47,367 nt of DNA from Photorhabdus khanii NC19 (lineage in GTDB: Bacteria > Pseudomonadota > Gammaproteobacteria > Enterobacterales > Enterobacteriaceae), in contig NZ_AYSJ01000014.1 of assembly GCF_000517265.1 (NCBI RefSeq), forward strand, positions 313,705-361,071, given 5' to 3'. The translations under genes were made by a program, and so were the position numbers. The notes under the pieces are model-generated. The model was not told where the DNA came from, ran no database searches, and worked only from the letters and a program-made list of their open reading frames with translations. Shown piece by piece: positions 17,156 through 26,200 of this stretch. Every line of letters starts with the position of its first letter. Positions within the stretch are counted from its first letter, which is position 1.

Positions 17156-17962
17156 ATGTCTGAAATTATGAAACCTGAGAATGAATGTCCGTTTGATCCT
17201 AAGCAATATGAATGCCATTGCCTCGTTGCTCCGCTCGGTTCTTTTTCTTGGGCTTTGATTCAATTAAAACTACGTAAGCGTGTTGCTCGTTCTGTTTGGG
17301 GTGATAAAGGTATGTATTTGGCTATCACTCCACGTGTAAATGATTTAACCGTTGAGAAAGATAGTGCTTATGCTGTTGATGGTGTAGCCGTTGGCACTAA
17401 ATATGATTATTTGACGCATATTGATCTACGCAATGAACATGGCAATTTTGTACCATGGCAGCCAACGCAAGAAGATATGATGGCGTGTGATTGGGAATTT
17501 TTTGAAGATAAGGCTAAGCCTGAACCGCAGCCAGAGCCGAAACTAGAGACTCCAAAGTATAGTTTAGCTTTTGATGTAAAGACTGAAGTAGCATCACTGT
17601 CCGGTACTGGCTTGTGGGGAGCGCAACCAACAAATGTTGAAAATAATCTAACAACAAATGGAAGGCCTTACAATATTTATTGGTTTGGTCCTGGGTATGG
17701 TACTGCGGCAGCTAATCAACTCAGAATAGATTTTAAGGCTGTAACTGGCTCGGCTGCTCAAGTTCCAGATTTGGATAATAAAACTTTGATAACTACTGTA
17801 GATGGCAAAAAGTATAATCTTGGAACTTTAACAGAAAAAAGTAGCAACTCAACAGGCCAAGAGGTGCATATTCACTATCGGAATGGTGACACAGCAGAAC
17901 TTGGTAAGTTGTTAGAACAAGTAGGAAAAACATTCCGCTTACATTGCGGATGGTATGATTAA
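17156..17962 (+). CDS. DUF2829/Tad2-like domain protein with unknown C-terminal domain
   Basis: A 268-residue protein, ATG start with AAGGAA eight bases upstream. Residues about 28-118 fit the DUF2829 (Thoeris anti-defence 2-like) fold: SWALIQLKLRKRVARSVWGD, then GMYLAI, a middle strand, and PWQPTQEDMMACDWEFFE at the end. Phage Tad2 proteins bind and sequester cyclic ADP-ribose type signals made by Thoeris; whether this one does is unknown. A linker rich in Pro, Glu and Lys (about 119-133, PEPQPEPKLETP) leads to a C-terminal domain (134-268) rich in Gly, Asn and Tyr that I do not recognise. There is no signal peptide or membrane segment. The gene stands alone between the NRPS debris and the flagellar genes, with no phage genes next to it. 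Confidence 0.7.
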   Translation: MSEIMKPENECPFDPKQYECHCLVAPLGSFSWALIQLKLRKRVARSVWGDKGMYLAITPRVNDLTVEKDSAYAVDGVAVGTKYDYLTHIDLRNEHGNFVPWQPTQEDMMACDWEFFEDKAKPEPQPEPKLETPKYSLAFDVKTEVASLSGTGLWGAQPTNVENNLTTNGRPYNIYWFGPGYGTAAANQLRIDFKAVTGSAAQVPDLDNKTLITTVDGKKYNLGTLTEKSSNSTGQEVHIHYRNGDTAELGKLLEQVGKTFRLHCGWYD

Positions 17963-18075
17963 ATTGTAATTCTTTATCTATTTCTTATAACCTGAATTGC
18001 AATCAATGCATTCTAAACTAAACTCACAAGATGAGTAAATAATGGTGATGAAGATACATCACCTTTATTTCTCAA

Positions 18076-18450
18076 TTACTTCTGTTCCGTAGAGCTCATA
18101 AGAGTATGATAGGGTTCAACAGGAAATTGGCCGTAGCTATCATTTAATAATTGCTGTCGGCCTGCTTGTTTGATGAGTTTGCTGAGTTCATCAAGTCTTC
18201 TCTGTAGCAGTCCTTTTATCTCATTTTCATTATCTAAAATTGTCTGCAAAATGTGGGTCATTTTCTGCTGTAACGAAAGAGAGGTGGCAGATGATATTGA
18301 AGATTGGCTGATCACTTCTACTGCTTTGAGGTAGGTGATTTCCATATCAACAAGCTCATCCCATTTTTCGTTTTTAGCTAAATTAAGCATCTGCTCACTT
18401 AAACTTAGGATCCGTTGGTAAGCTGACAAAAGATCCATTTCATTATCCAT
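18076..18450 (-). CDS. fliT: Flagellar chaperone FliT
   Basis: 124 residues. In enterobacteria FliT is the export chaperone of the filament cap FliD and also binds FlhDC to lower class 2 transcription. The start MDNEMDLLSAYQRILSLSEQ was chosen because its ATG overlaps the fliS stop by one base (TAATG), which indicates translational coupling; the frame is open further upstream but that part lies inside fliS. The protein is helical and charged, weakly conserved as usual for FliT, and the assignment rests as much on the fliD-fliS-fliT order as on sequence. Confidence 0.88.
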   Translation of the reverse strand: MDNEMDLLSAYQRILSLSEQMLNLAKNEKWDELVDMEITYLKAVEVISQSSISSATSLSLQQKMTHILQTILDNENEIKGLLQRRLDELSKLIKQAGRQQLLNDSYGQFPVEPYHTLMSSTEQK

Positions 18451-18860
18451 TAAACAATATCCTGACTGGCGTTGTAATGAGGGCCAATTTGCCGCCAAGC
18501 TTCTGAAATCTCGGTGAGTAACTTTATAACTTCGGTAATGGCTGGCTCATCATTGCGTAAATTAGCGTGGAGTAAACGTTGGGTCATATAGTCGTAAAGG
18601 GAAGCAAGATTGTGTGCCAGCTCTCCGCCTTTCTCGTTATCTAACCCCTGTTTGAGGCCATTATCAATGATATTGATCGCTTTGGAAATAGCTGCGCCTT
18701 TTTCCGCGATATTACCTTGCTCCATCAGAATAATTGCCCGACGCAGGGCGCTTAGCGCCCCGTTGAACAAAATCTGAATCAACTGATAGGGGGAAGCATT
18801 CATAATTTCGCTCTCCACATCTATCTGGGCATATAATTGACTTGCCGAACGTTGATACAT
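18450..18860 (-). CDS. fliS: Flagellar secretion chaperone FliS
   Basis: 136 residues, the usual length. FliS binds the C-terminal helices of flagellin and keeps it unfolded for type III export. The sequence begins MYQRSASQLYAQIDVESEIM and keeps the conserved segment ASPYQLIQILFNGALSALRR. It follows fliD after 12 bases and overlaps fliT, so the three genes form one minus-strand operon driven by the fliD promoter. Confidence 0.95.
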   Translation of the reverse strand: MYQRSASQLYAQIDVESEIMNASPYQLIQILFNGALSALRRAIILMEQGNIAEKGAAISKAINIIDNGLKQGLDNEKGGELAHNLASLYDYMTQRLLHANLRNDEPAITEVIKLLTEISEAWRQIGPHYNASQDIV

Positions 18861-18872
18861 AATTTCCTTTAA

Positions 18873-20306
18873 TTATTTCATCTGTTGTAATAGGAAGTTA
18901 CTGGTTTGCTTCAGGGAAGAGACCATCTTATCCAGTTGTGAAAATTGGCGTTTGTAACGTTCAATCGTTTCGTTAATGTTGATTTGTGTTCTGCCCACTT
19001 GCTTTTCAAGTGTTTTCAGACGCTTGTTAATGCCGTTAGTTGCGGTGACTAATATACCTTCATGGCTATCCAAGGCATTTTTTAATAGTTTGTGTGTTTG
19101 GGTGGCAAAACCGGTTTCTTTACCGTCACCCATAAAGAAGGCTTTCACATTAGCGGGTTTTTCTTTTAGATTTTTTTCCAGTTTTTCGGTATCGATTTCC
19201 AGTTTGCCGTCAAGTTTCTGTTTAATGCCCAGTTTATTCAGGGTCGAAATATCATTAACGGCCTGAAAACTGAAAACTTGGCTTCTCAGTTGGTTTTGTA
19301 TTCCACGTAATGTGCTATCACCTAATAAAGCGCCATTATCTTTCGACGGTTCTTCCCCCTGTTTTACCGGTTTAAATTTGGTCAGAGAATCAAACGTCGT
19401 TTGCAGCTCATTATAAGCATCAACCCAGTTTTTAATCGCCTCTTTCGTCGGCTCAATATCACGGGATACCACTAGCAATTCAGGCTTATGTTCCCCCGGT
19501 TTATCTTTATCGTGAGTCGTTTTTTTCAGATCCAGCTTAACGCCTTCTGGTGCGTCAGTAATATGGTTTGTTTGACGCTCAATTTCGATATTGTTAACTT
19601 TCAAGAGTGCGTTCTTAGCTTCAACGGTTTGAGTTAACCCACCTGTGCCTTTACCGCCATCTGTGCCCGGAGTGTAGTTCAGAAACTGACCCAGTTTGTC
19701 GTCACCTTCAACCTTGATTGTCATGATTGATTTAGTGCCGGCTTTTTTAGCCGTCAGAACTAAATAGTTTTCGCCATCTTTTGCCTTAATAATACTGGCG
19801 TTGACATTACCTTCCTGTTTATTAATTGCGTCACGCAGTTCAAGGATGGAAGTTTGTGCGTCTGTCAACTTGATTTGCATTGGCTTTTTTTCGCCAGGCT
19901 GAGTGATGGTGATTGTCCGGGTTTTGCCTTCGCCCAGAGATTCTCCTTGATACGTTTTCAGATCATCGACTTTTCCTGTCTGTAATGCCTGCGCCTGCGC
20001 CAATTGTTCAACTTCAATACGGTAGTTACCTGGGCTGGCTTTAGAGTCAGTCGTAGCAGTGAATGCCTCATGTTTTTCACTGGCGGTGGTTGTATTGAGT
20101 TTATCGAATTTTTTCAGTGATTCAGACGCAGTTTCCAGCTTTTCCAGGCTGCCTTTTAGCGTACCAAAAGCTGTTAGCTTACCTTTATAACTGGTTTGTT
20201 GTTGTGTCAGTGGTTCTAAACGTTTTTGTTCTGCTGCCTGAAGTTTATCCAGTATAGAGCCCAGATCCATCCCCGATCCGGCTCCTAATGAAGAAATGCT
20301 AGCCAT
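18873..20306 (-). CDS. fliD: Flagellar filament cap protein FliD
   Basis: 477 residues. FliD caps the growing filament and helps flagellin to fold at the tip. The start MASISSLGAGSGMDLGSILD at 20306 is chosen over the longer open frame because it matches the family N-terminus, has AAAGGAGT upstream, and lies downstream of a sigma-28 promoter. The N-terminal D0/D1 helices and the C-terminal coiled segment (ETIERYKRQFSQLDKMVSSL) are conserved; the middle is the variable, surface-exposed part with many Lys and Thr. First gene of fliDST. Confidence 0.95.
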   Translation of the reverse strand: MASISSLGAGSGMDLGSILDKLQAAEQKRLEPLTQQQTSYKGKLTAFGTLKGSLEKLETASESLKKFDKLNTTTASEKHEAFTATTDSKASPGNYRIEVEQLAQAQALQTGKVDDLKTYQGESLGEGKTRTITITQPGEKKPMQIKLTDAQTSILELRDAINKQEGNVNASIIKAKDGENYLVLTAKKAGTKSIMTIKVEGDDKLGQFLNYTPGTDGGKGTGGLTQTVEAKNALLKVNNIEIERQTNHITDAPEGVKLDLKKTTHDKDKPGEHKPELLVVSRDIEPTKEAIKNWVDAYNELQTTFDSLTKFKPVKQGEEPSKDNGALLGDSTLRGIQNQLRSQVFSFQAVNDISTLNKLGIKQKLDGKLEIDTEKLEKNLKEKPANVKAFFMGDGKETGFATQTHKLLKNALDSHEGILVTATNGINKRLKTLEKQVGRTQININETIERYKRQFSQLDKMVSSLKQTSNFLLQQMK

Positions 20307-20343
20307 TATTGACTCCTTTATTAGTAAAGCTTTGTTGAACCGG

Positions 20344-20370
20344 TTATCGGTAAGTTTCGAAAAAAGTTTA
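20344..20370 (-). promoter_or_regulatory. Sigma-28 (FliA) promoter of fliDST
   Basis: On the minus strand TAAA is followed after exactly 15 bases by ACCGATAA, one base off the sigma-28 consensus TAAA-N15-GCCGATAA. It sits about 40 bases upstream of the chosen fliD start. Confidence 0.85.
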
Positions 20371-20475
20371 CTAATAAAAATAATTTTTTGATGGTAGGAA
20401 TAATCGCCAAGAACGGGCGCTGTTTGGCTTATAAGGGAAGTGTGATAAAAAAGAAAAAGTTTTTTCAAGAAAAAT

Positions 20476-20502
20476 TAAAGGTTTTTTGAGGAACGCCGAT
20501 AA
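20476..20502 (+). promoter_or_regulatory. Sigma-28 (FliA) promoter of fliC
   Basis: TAAA (20476-20479), 15 bases, GCCGATAA (20495-20502): a perfect match to the enterobacterial sigma-28 consensus, about 78 bases upstream of the fliC start. fliC is thus a class 3 flagellar gene controlled by the fliA product encoded downstream. Confidence 0.95.
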
Positions 20503-20579
20503 AACTGTTGGCGGTGGTGAACACCGTGGGCAAAGGCCCAAACTTATTTATCGACTTGATTTTAAAAGGAACTCTAACT

Positions 20580-21656
20580 ATGGCACAAGTCATCAACACC
20601 AACAGCTTGTCCTTGCTGACTCAGAATAACCTGAATAAATCCCAGAGTGCTTTGGGTAACGCTATCGAGCGTTTGTCTTCTGGTCTGCGTATCAACAGCG
20701 CGAAGGATGACGCTGCTGGTCAAGCGATCGCTAACCGTTTCACTGCAAACATTAAAGGTTTGTCTCAGGCAGCACGTAACGCTAACGACGGTATCTCTAT
20801 TGCACAGACTACCGAAGGTGCGCTGAACGAAATCAATACCAACTTACAGCGTATTCGTGAACTGACTGTTCAGGCGCAAAATGGCAGCAACTCTGAAAGC
20901 GATATTAGCTCTATTAATGACGAAGTGACTCAACGTTTCGACGAGATTGATCGTATCTCTAAACAAACTCAATTTAATGGCGTTAATGTCTTAAGTAAAG
21001 ATAGTGAATTGACCATCCAGGTTGGTGCTAACGATAATGAAACTATCACCATCAATCTGAAACAAATCGACAAAGGAACACTGGGGCTGGACAAATTTAA
21101 TGTTAACTCATTAGTTGGAGTACATGTTGGCGTGGAAGTTAAAGAAATTCCAAAAGGTGACGGTAGCCCTGACAAGACTCCAGTAAAACCAGTAACTGAT
21201 CTTGATAGTGTTAAAGATCCCAAAGTCGTTAAATCCATCGATAAAGATGGTAAGGAAATTGAGGGCGAATACGTTATAACCGGTAAAGATAAAGAAACTG
21301 GTGAAGACGTATATTATAAAGCCACTATTGACAATGAGGGTAACGTTAAGGTAGGCGTTAAAACAAACCTGATTGACAAGAATGCTAAGCCATTAGGCGA
21401 TTTAGACAATGCTCTGTCACAAGTTGACAAACTGCGCAGCTCTCTGGGTGCTATCCAAAACCGTTTTGAATCTACCGTTAACAACCTGAACAACACCGTT
21501 AACAACCTGAGCGCTGCTCGTAGCCGTATCCAAGATGCTGATTACGCGACCGAAGTGTCTAACATGAGCCGTGGTCAAATCCTGCAACAGGCGGGTACTG
21601 CGGTTCTGGTTCAGGCTAACCAGGTTCCTCAAACTGTCCTGTCTCTGCTGCGTTAA
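20580..21656 (+). CDS. fliC: Flagellin FliC
   Basis: 358 residues, main filament subunit. The start MAQVINTNSLSLLTQNNLNK at 20580 is preceded by AAAAGGAA; an open frame upstream overlaps the promoter and is not coding. The N-terminal D0/D1 (about 1-170, with LSSGLRINSAKDDAAGQAIA) and C-terminal D1/D0 (about 275-358, ending VPQTVLSLLR) are highly conserved. The central variable part is only about 100 residues, rich in Lys, Asp and Glu, so D2/D3 are much smaller than in E. coli (around 500 residues). Only one flagellin gene is present here. Confidence 0.97.
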   Translation: MAQVINTNSLSLLTQNNLNKSQSALGNAIERLSSGLRINSAKDDAAGQAIANRFTANIKGLSQAARNANDGISIAQTTEGALNEINTNLQRIRELTVQAQNGSNSESDISSINDEVTQRFDEIDRISKQTQFNGVNVLSKDSELTIQVGANDNETITINLKQIDKGTLGLDKFNVNSLVGVHVGVEVKEIPKGDGSPDKTPVKPVTDLDSVKDPKVVKSIDKDGKEIEGEYVITGKDKETGEDVYYKATIDNEGNVKVGVKTNLIDKNAKPLGDLDNALSQVDKLRSSLGAIQNRFESTVNNLNNTVNNLSAARSRIQDADYATEVSNMSRGQILQQAGTAVLVQANQVPQTVLSLLR

Positions 21657-21710
21657 TTTCTCGGCTAAGACAATATGTGAACCTGATTCACATAAAAATT
21701 CAAATAAATC

Positions 21711-21739
21711 AAGGATCGGCTCGCCGGTCCTTCTTTTTT
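21711..21739 (+). terminator. Rho-independent terminator of fliC
   Basis: Nine-base stem AAGGATCGG/CCGGTCCTT with a CTCG loop (one G-T pair), followed by a run of T (CTTTTTTAG). A second small palindrome, TATGTGAA-N5-TTCACATA, lies just before it at 21673-21693. Confidence 0.85.
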
Positions 21740-21902
21740 AGTCGTTTATCGTGAACAGCCTAAAATTTGTGTTACTATTAGGCGGGCAATAAATTTCGCA
21801 TAGGTGAAAAAGAAGTGCTTTTACTACATTGTTCAAACGATTGCCCTTGTTAGGGGATTGGATAATGGTAGTTAGTCTCTTATTCCAAAGGTGTCTGTTG
21901 TT

Positions 21903-22625
21903 GTGAGCGATTTGTATACCGCCGAAGGCGTGATGGACAAAAACAGCCTCTGGAAGCGCTATGTACCATTAGTTCGCCATGAAGCGTTAAGGCTACAAGT
22001 TAGGTTACCCGCGTGTGTGGAGCTGGATGATCTGCTTCAGGCCGGGGGAATCGGCTTACTAAATGCGGTGGAACGTTTTGATTCCTTACAGGGAACCGCG
22101 TTTACCACTTATGCGGTACAGCGCATCAGAGGTGCAATGTTGGATGAGTTAAGGAGCCGCGATTGGGCTCCGCGTAGCGTGCGACGTAATGCGCGCGAAG
22201 TGACGCAAACCATCCGTAAACTTGAGCAAGACTTAGGCCGTCCAGCCAGTGAGCAGGAAGTTGCTAAAGAATTAAAGATTGATCTGGTAGAATATCGGCA
22301 GATACTGTTAGATACGAATAACAGTCAATTGTTTTCGTATGATGAATGGCATGAAATGCATGGTGAAAGCTGTGAGCCTGCTATTGAAGAAGGGCATGAA
22401 ACCAATCCCTTACAACAATTGCTGGAAAGTGACGTTCGTCAGCGGGTAATTGATGCTATTGATTCGTTACCTGAGCGAGAAAAAATGGTTCTGACGCTGT
22501 ATTATCAGGAAGAACTTAATCTGAAAGAGATTGGCGCAGTACTTGAAGTCGGGGAGTCCCGTATAAGTCAGTTACACAGCCAGGCGATTAAACGCTTGCG
22601 GGCACGCTTAAATCCGGAAAAGTAA
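21903..22625 (+). CDS. fliA: Flagellar sigma factor FliA (sigma-28)
   Basis: 240 residues. Directs RNA polymerase to class 3 flagellar promoters such as those of fliC and fliD in this window. Conserved region 2 (ELDDLLQAGGIGLLNAVERF, then RIRGAMLDELRSRDW) and region 4 (LTLYYQEELNLKEIGAVLEV, then SRISQLHSQAIKRL) are complete. The start is a GTG at 21903 (SDLYTAEGVMDK), matching the family N-terminus, with AAAGGTG about ten bases upstream; a second GTG at 21891 is in frame and cannot be excluded. Forms an operon with fliZ. Confidence 0.95.
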   Translation: MSDLYTAEGVMDKNSLWKRYVPLVRHEALRLQVRLPACVELDDLLQAGGIGLLNAVERFDSLQGTAFTTYAVQRIRGAMLDELRSRDWAPRSVRRNAREVTQTIRKLEQDLGRPASEQEVAKELKIDLVEYRQILLDTNNSQLFSYDEWHEMHGESCEPAIEEGHETNPLQQLLESDVRQRVIDAIDSLPEREKMVLTLYYQEELNLKEIGAVLEVGESRISQLHSQAIKRLRARLNPEK

Positions 22626-22677
22626 CTTTTTGCTTATTTGTTTTTTGTTTAAGACTACACACAGGGCTTTATCTCTT

Positions 22678-23190
22678 ATGTCTGTTACAACACAAAAGAA
22701 ACGGCCGCTCAGCCGTTACATTAAAGACTACAAACATAGTCAAACTCATTGCTTGCATTGTCACAAAGCTCTTGACCGCATCTCTTTGGTTTTTAATGGC
22801 CAGGTGATCAACAAAGAGTCTATCTCCGAAATGACGGAGTTGATTGATGACAAGACCTGGGATGAACTGCAAGATAAATTTGTCGCGTTATGCCGTTTTT
22901 GCAGTGAGATTTACTGCAATAGCGAGACAGATTATTTTGACATCATGTCTTTCAAACAGTACCTGTTTGAACAAACTGAAATGAGTCATAGTACTATTCG
23001 TGAGTATGTGGTTCGTTTACGACGTTTGGATGAATTGCTCACTTCAAGCAATTACCCTGTAAAAGAGTTCACAACAGAGAAAATTCAGGAACAACTGAGT
23101 GATAAACTGTCACAGTCAGCATTCAGTAACTACAACATTGCTTTGCGGAAGTATGAGCAGTATTTGAGCTGGCAACAGGGCGGCCACTAA
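22678..23190 (+). CDS. fliZ: Flagellar regulator FliZ
   Basis: 170 residues. FliZ raises flagellar gene expression and in E. coli competes with sigma-S at its promoters; in Xenorhabdus it also controls haemolysin and other virulence factors. Visible features are the N-terminal KKRPLSRYIKDYKHSQTHC, two Cys pairs (CLHC, CRFC) and the DNA-binding helix segment EMSHSTIREYVVRLRRLDEL, which looks like a core-binding integrase domain. The ATG at 22678 was chosen over the upstream in-frame start because of the family N-terminus. No fliY follows, unlike in E. coli. Confidence 0.93.
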   Translation: MSVTTQKKRPLSRYIKDYKHSQTHCLHCHKALDRISLVFNGQVINKESISEMTELIDDKTWDELQDKFVALCRFCSEIYCNSETDYFDIMSFKQYLFEQTEMSHSTIREYVVRLRRLDELLTSSNYPVKEFTTEKIQEQLSDKLSQSAFSNYNIALRKYEQYLSWQQGGH

Positions 23191-23228
23191 GCTGGAAATA
23201 TAATATAGCAAAGAGATGTTCAATTTCA

Positions 23229-23263
23229 GGGGAACACATTTTCAGTGTGTTCCCCTTCGCTTT
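23229..23263. terminator. Terminator between fliZ and putA
   Basis: A perfect ten-base stem GGGGAACACA/TGTGTTCCCC with a seven-base loop, followed on the plus strand by TTCGCTTTT. It ends the fliAZ unit and, since the genes converge, may also serve putA, which stops at 23271. Confidence 0.88.
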
Positions 23264-23270
23264 TCTGGAA

Positions 23271-26200
23271 TTAACCGATAGTCATCAGACTGGCATTGCC
23301 CCCTGCCGCGGCAGTGTTAATGCTCAGTGAACGTTCATGCAGCAGACGTTCTAACAGCAGGTTAGTTTCTCCACGGGCAAAACCTTGTACGGAGATGATG
23401 GCGCCTTTACGTTGGGCGATGTGTTCACAAACCTGACGGAGTTGATCAGAATCGCCGTGGTAAATGACGGCTTCAAATTTCGTATCTTCATTCTGCCAGT
23501 CCCGCACCAGAGTGATTGTTTTACGGACACTATCCGGCAATTGGCGGAACAGTTGTTGATGTATTTCATCATCTTGCCACAGTAACTGACAGCCAACAGA
23601 TAATGTCGCTACCAGTTGGATCCATGTATCCTGTTGATTATCCGCCAAACACAGTACCTGACCACGAGGTAACAGGGTATAGGTATTGCGTTCACCTGTC
23701 GGCCCAGGCAACAGGCGGGTTGTTCCCCCTTGTGCCAGCAATTTGTACTGTTGAACTAACTGATTTAGTTCTTCATTGTGCTGAGTGGTAATCCATTCTG
23801 CCAGTGCATCAAATGGTGCCATCAGCACTGAACGAGCATTGGCATCCAGCGGATACTCAACATCCTGACGTTCCAGCGTCTGATTAATGGCATTCTGAGG
23901 GCGGCAAGAGAGCAGGCGATACAGATAGAGCGGACCACCCGCTTTTGGACCTGTACCGGATAAGCCTTCACCACCGAACGGTTGCACACCAACAACAGCG
24001 CCTACCATATTGCGGTTAACATACAGGTTACCCACTTTCGCTTTAGAGGTGACTTGTACAATAGTTTCATCAATACGGGTATGTACGCCCAGTGTCAGGC
24101 CGTAGTTGGAATTGTTTATCTGATCAAGTAACTTATCCAGCTCATTACGTTTAAAACGGACAACATGCAGAACCGGGCCGAAGATCTCTTGTTTCAATTC
24201 ATCAAAACTTTCCAGTTCAATCAGTGTCGGTTTAACGAAAGTACCTTGCTCCCACTCTTTACTGTCAGCCACATTGTCTTGCGCTGCTTGATAAATCACA
24301 CGTCCTTTGGTGCGCATTGCCTGAATATGACGATCAATACCGGCTTTGGCTTCAGCGTCAATGACCGGGCCGATATCGGTAGAAAGACGTTCAGGATTGC
24401 CCATTCGGCATTCAGACATTGCGCCTTTCAACATGGTGATGGTGCGTTCTGCCACATCATCTTGGATACAGAGGATGCGCAAGGCAGAACAGCGTTGACC
24501 TGCACTGTCAAAAGCAGAGGCGACCACATCAGTAACAACTTGTTCTGTGAGAGCGGAAGAGTCGACAATCATGGCGTTCAGGCCACCGGTTTCTGCAATG
24601 AGCGGGGTTGGGCGCCCTTGTGTGTCAAGCCGTCCGGCAATATTACGTTGTAACAGGCCAGCCACTTCAGTGGAGCCAGTAAACATCACACCACGTACTC
24701 TTTCATCACCAACCAGAAGTGAACCAATGGTTTCACCCCGGCCAGGTAATAATTGCAGTACATCATGGGGAATTCCTGCCTGATGCAATATTTTGACCGC
24801 CGTCGCGGCGATTAATGGGGTTTGCTCCGCCGGTTTTGCCAACACACTGTTACCGGCAGCCAACGCAGCCGCTATCTGTCCGGTAAAAATGGCTAATGGG
24901 AAGTTCCACGGGCTGATACATACAACTGGCCCCAGCGGGCGGTGGGTATCATTAGCGAAATCGTGGCGGACCTGCCCTGCATAATAATGGAGGAAATCTA
25001 CCGCTTCGCGTACCTCAGCAATCGCATTATTAAAGGTTTTGCCAGCTTCCCGGACCAGAATACCCAACAGCGGCTGCATTTGGCTTTCCATCAATTCAGC
25101 AGCGCGAACCAGAATTGCTGCGCGCTCTGATGGCGGAGTCGCAAACCAGATTGCTCCGGCTTCTGTTGCGGCATTCAGAGCATAAGCGACTTCTTGTTCA
25201 GTTGTTTCACGAACATGGCCGACGATATCCAGTGGTGCAGCAGGGTTAATGACAGGCTTGGCAGCAGGTAGTTCACCTTGATGGCAATAATTGCCACCCA
25301 ATAGTGGTTCACTGTACCGTTCTTCAGTAGAAGAACTTAATAGCGCACTGGAAAGAGAAGCCAGCCGATGTTCGTTGGAAAGATCCAGACCGGCTGAGTT
25401 TGCGCGATCTTTGCCATACAGGTCATGAGGAAGCGGGATTTTCGGATGTGGAAGACCGATTTGCCCTTCGGTTTCGGCCATCTTTTGAACTTTTTTCACT
25501 GGGTCAGCAACAAGTTCATCCAGTGGCAACGTGGTATCGGCGATACGGTTGACGAAGGATGTATTAGCACCATTCTCCAGCAGACGACGGACCAGATAAG
25601 CTAATAGTGTTTCGTGAGTGCCTACCGGTGCGTAAATACGGCATGGGCGGTTTAATTTCCCATCAGCAATTTTCCCGACCACTTGTTCATACAGTGGTTC
25701 TCCCATGCCATGCAGGCATTGGAACTCATATTGACCAGGGTAGTAGTTTTGACCGGCCATATGATAAACCGCAGATAAAGTATGAGCGTTATGGGTAGCG
25801 AACTGAGGGTAGATCAGGTTTGGTACTGACAGTAGTTTGCGGGCACAAGCCAGATAGGAAACGTCGGTATAGACTTTGCGGGTGTAAACCGGATAGCCTT
25901 CCAGCCCATCTATTTGCGCACGTTTAATTTCACTATCCCAATACGCGCCTTTTACCAGTCGCACCATTAGGCGACGACGGCTGCGTTGTGCTAAATCAAC
26001 TATCGTGTCGATAACAAATGGACAGCGTTTTTGATAAGCCTGAATGACGAAACCGATGCCATTCCAACCGGCCAATTGTGGTTCAAAACAGAGTTTTTCC
26101 AGCAAGTCGAGAGAGATTTCCAGACGATCGGCTTCTTCTGCATCAATATTGATGCCAATATCATATTGACGGGCTTGTAATGTCAGGGAAAGCAGGCGCG

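Noticed and set aside
20508-20579. Longer fliC start upstream of 20580
   Set aside because: It would begin immediately after the sigma-28 promoter -10 box, and the added residues do not fit the conserved flagellin N-terminus.
21771-21800. Possible sigma-28 promoter before fliA
   Set aside because: The sequence around GGCGGGCAATAA lacks a proper TAAA-N15-GCCGATAA arrangement; fliA is probably read from a class 2 promoter that I cannot place.
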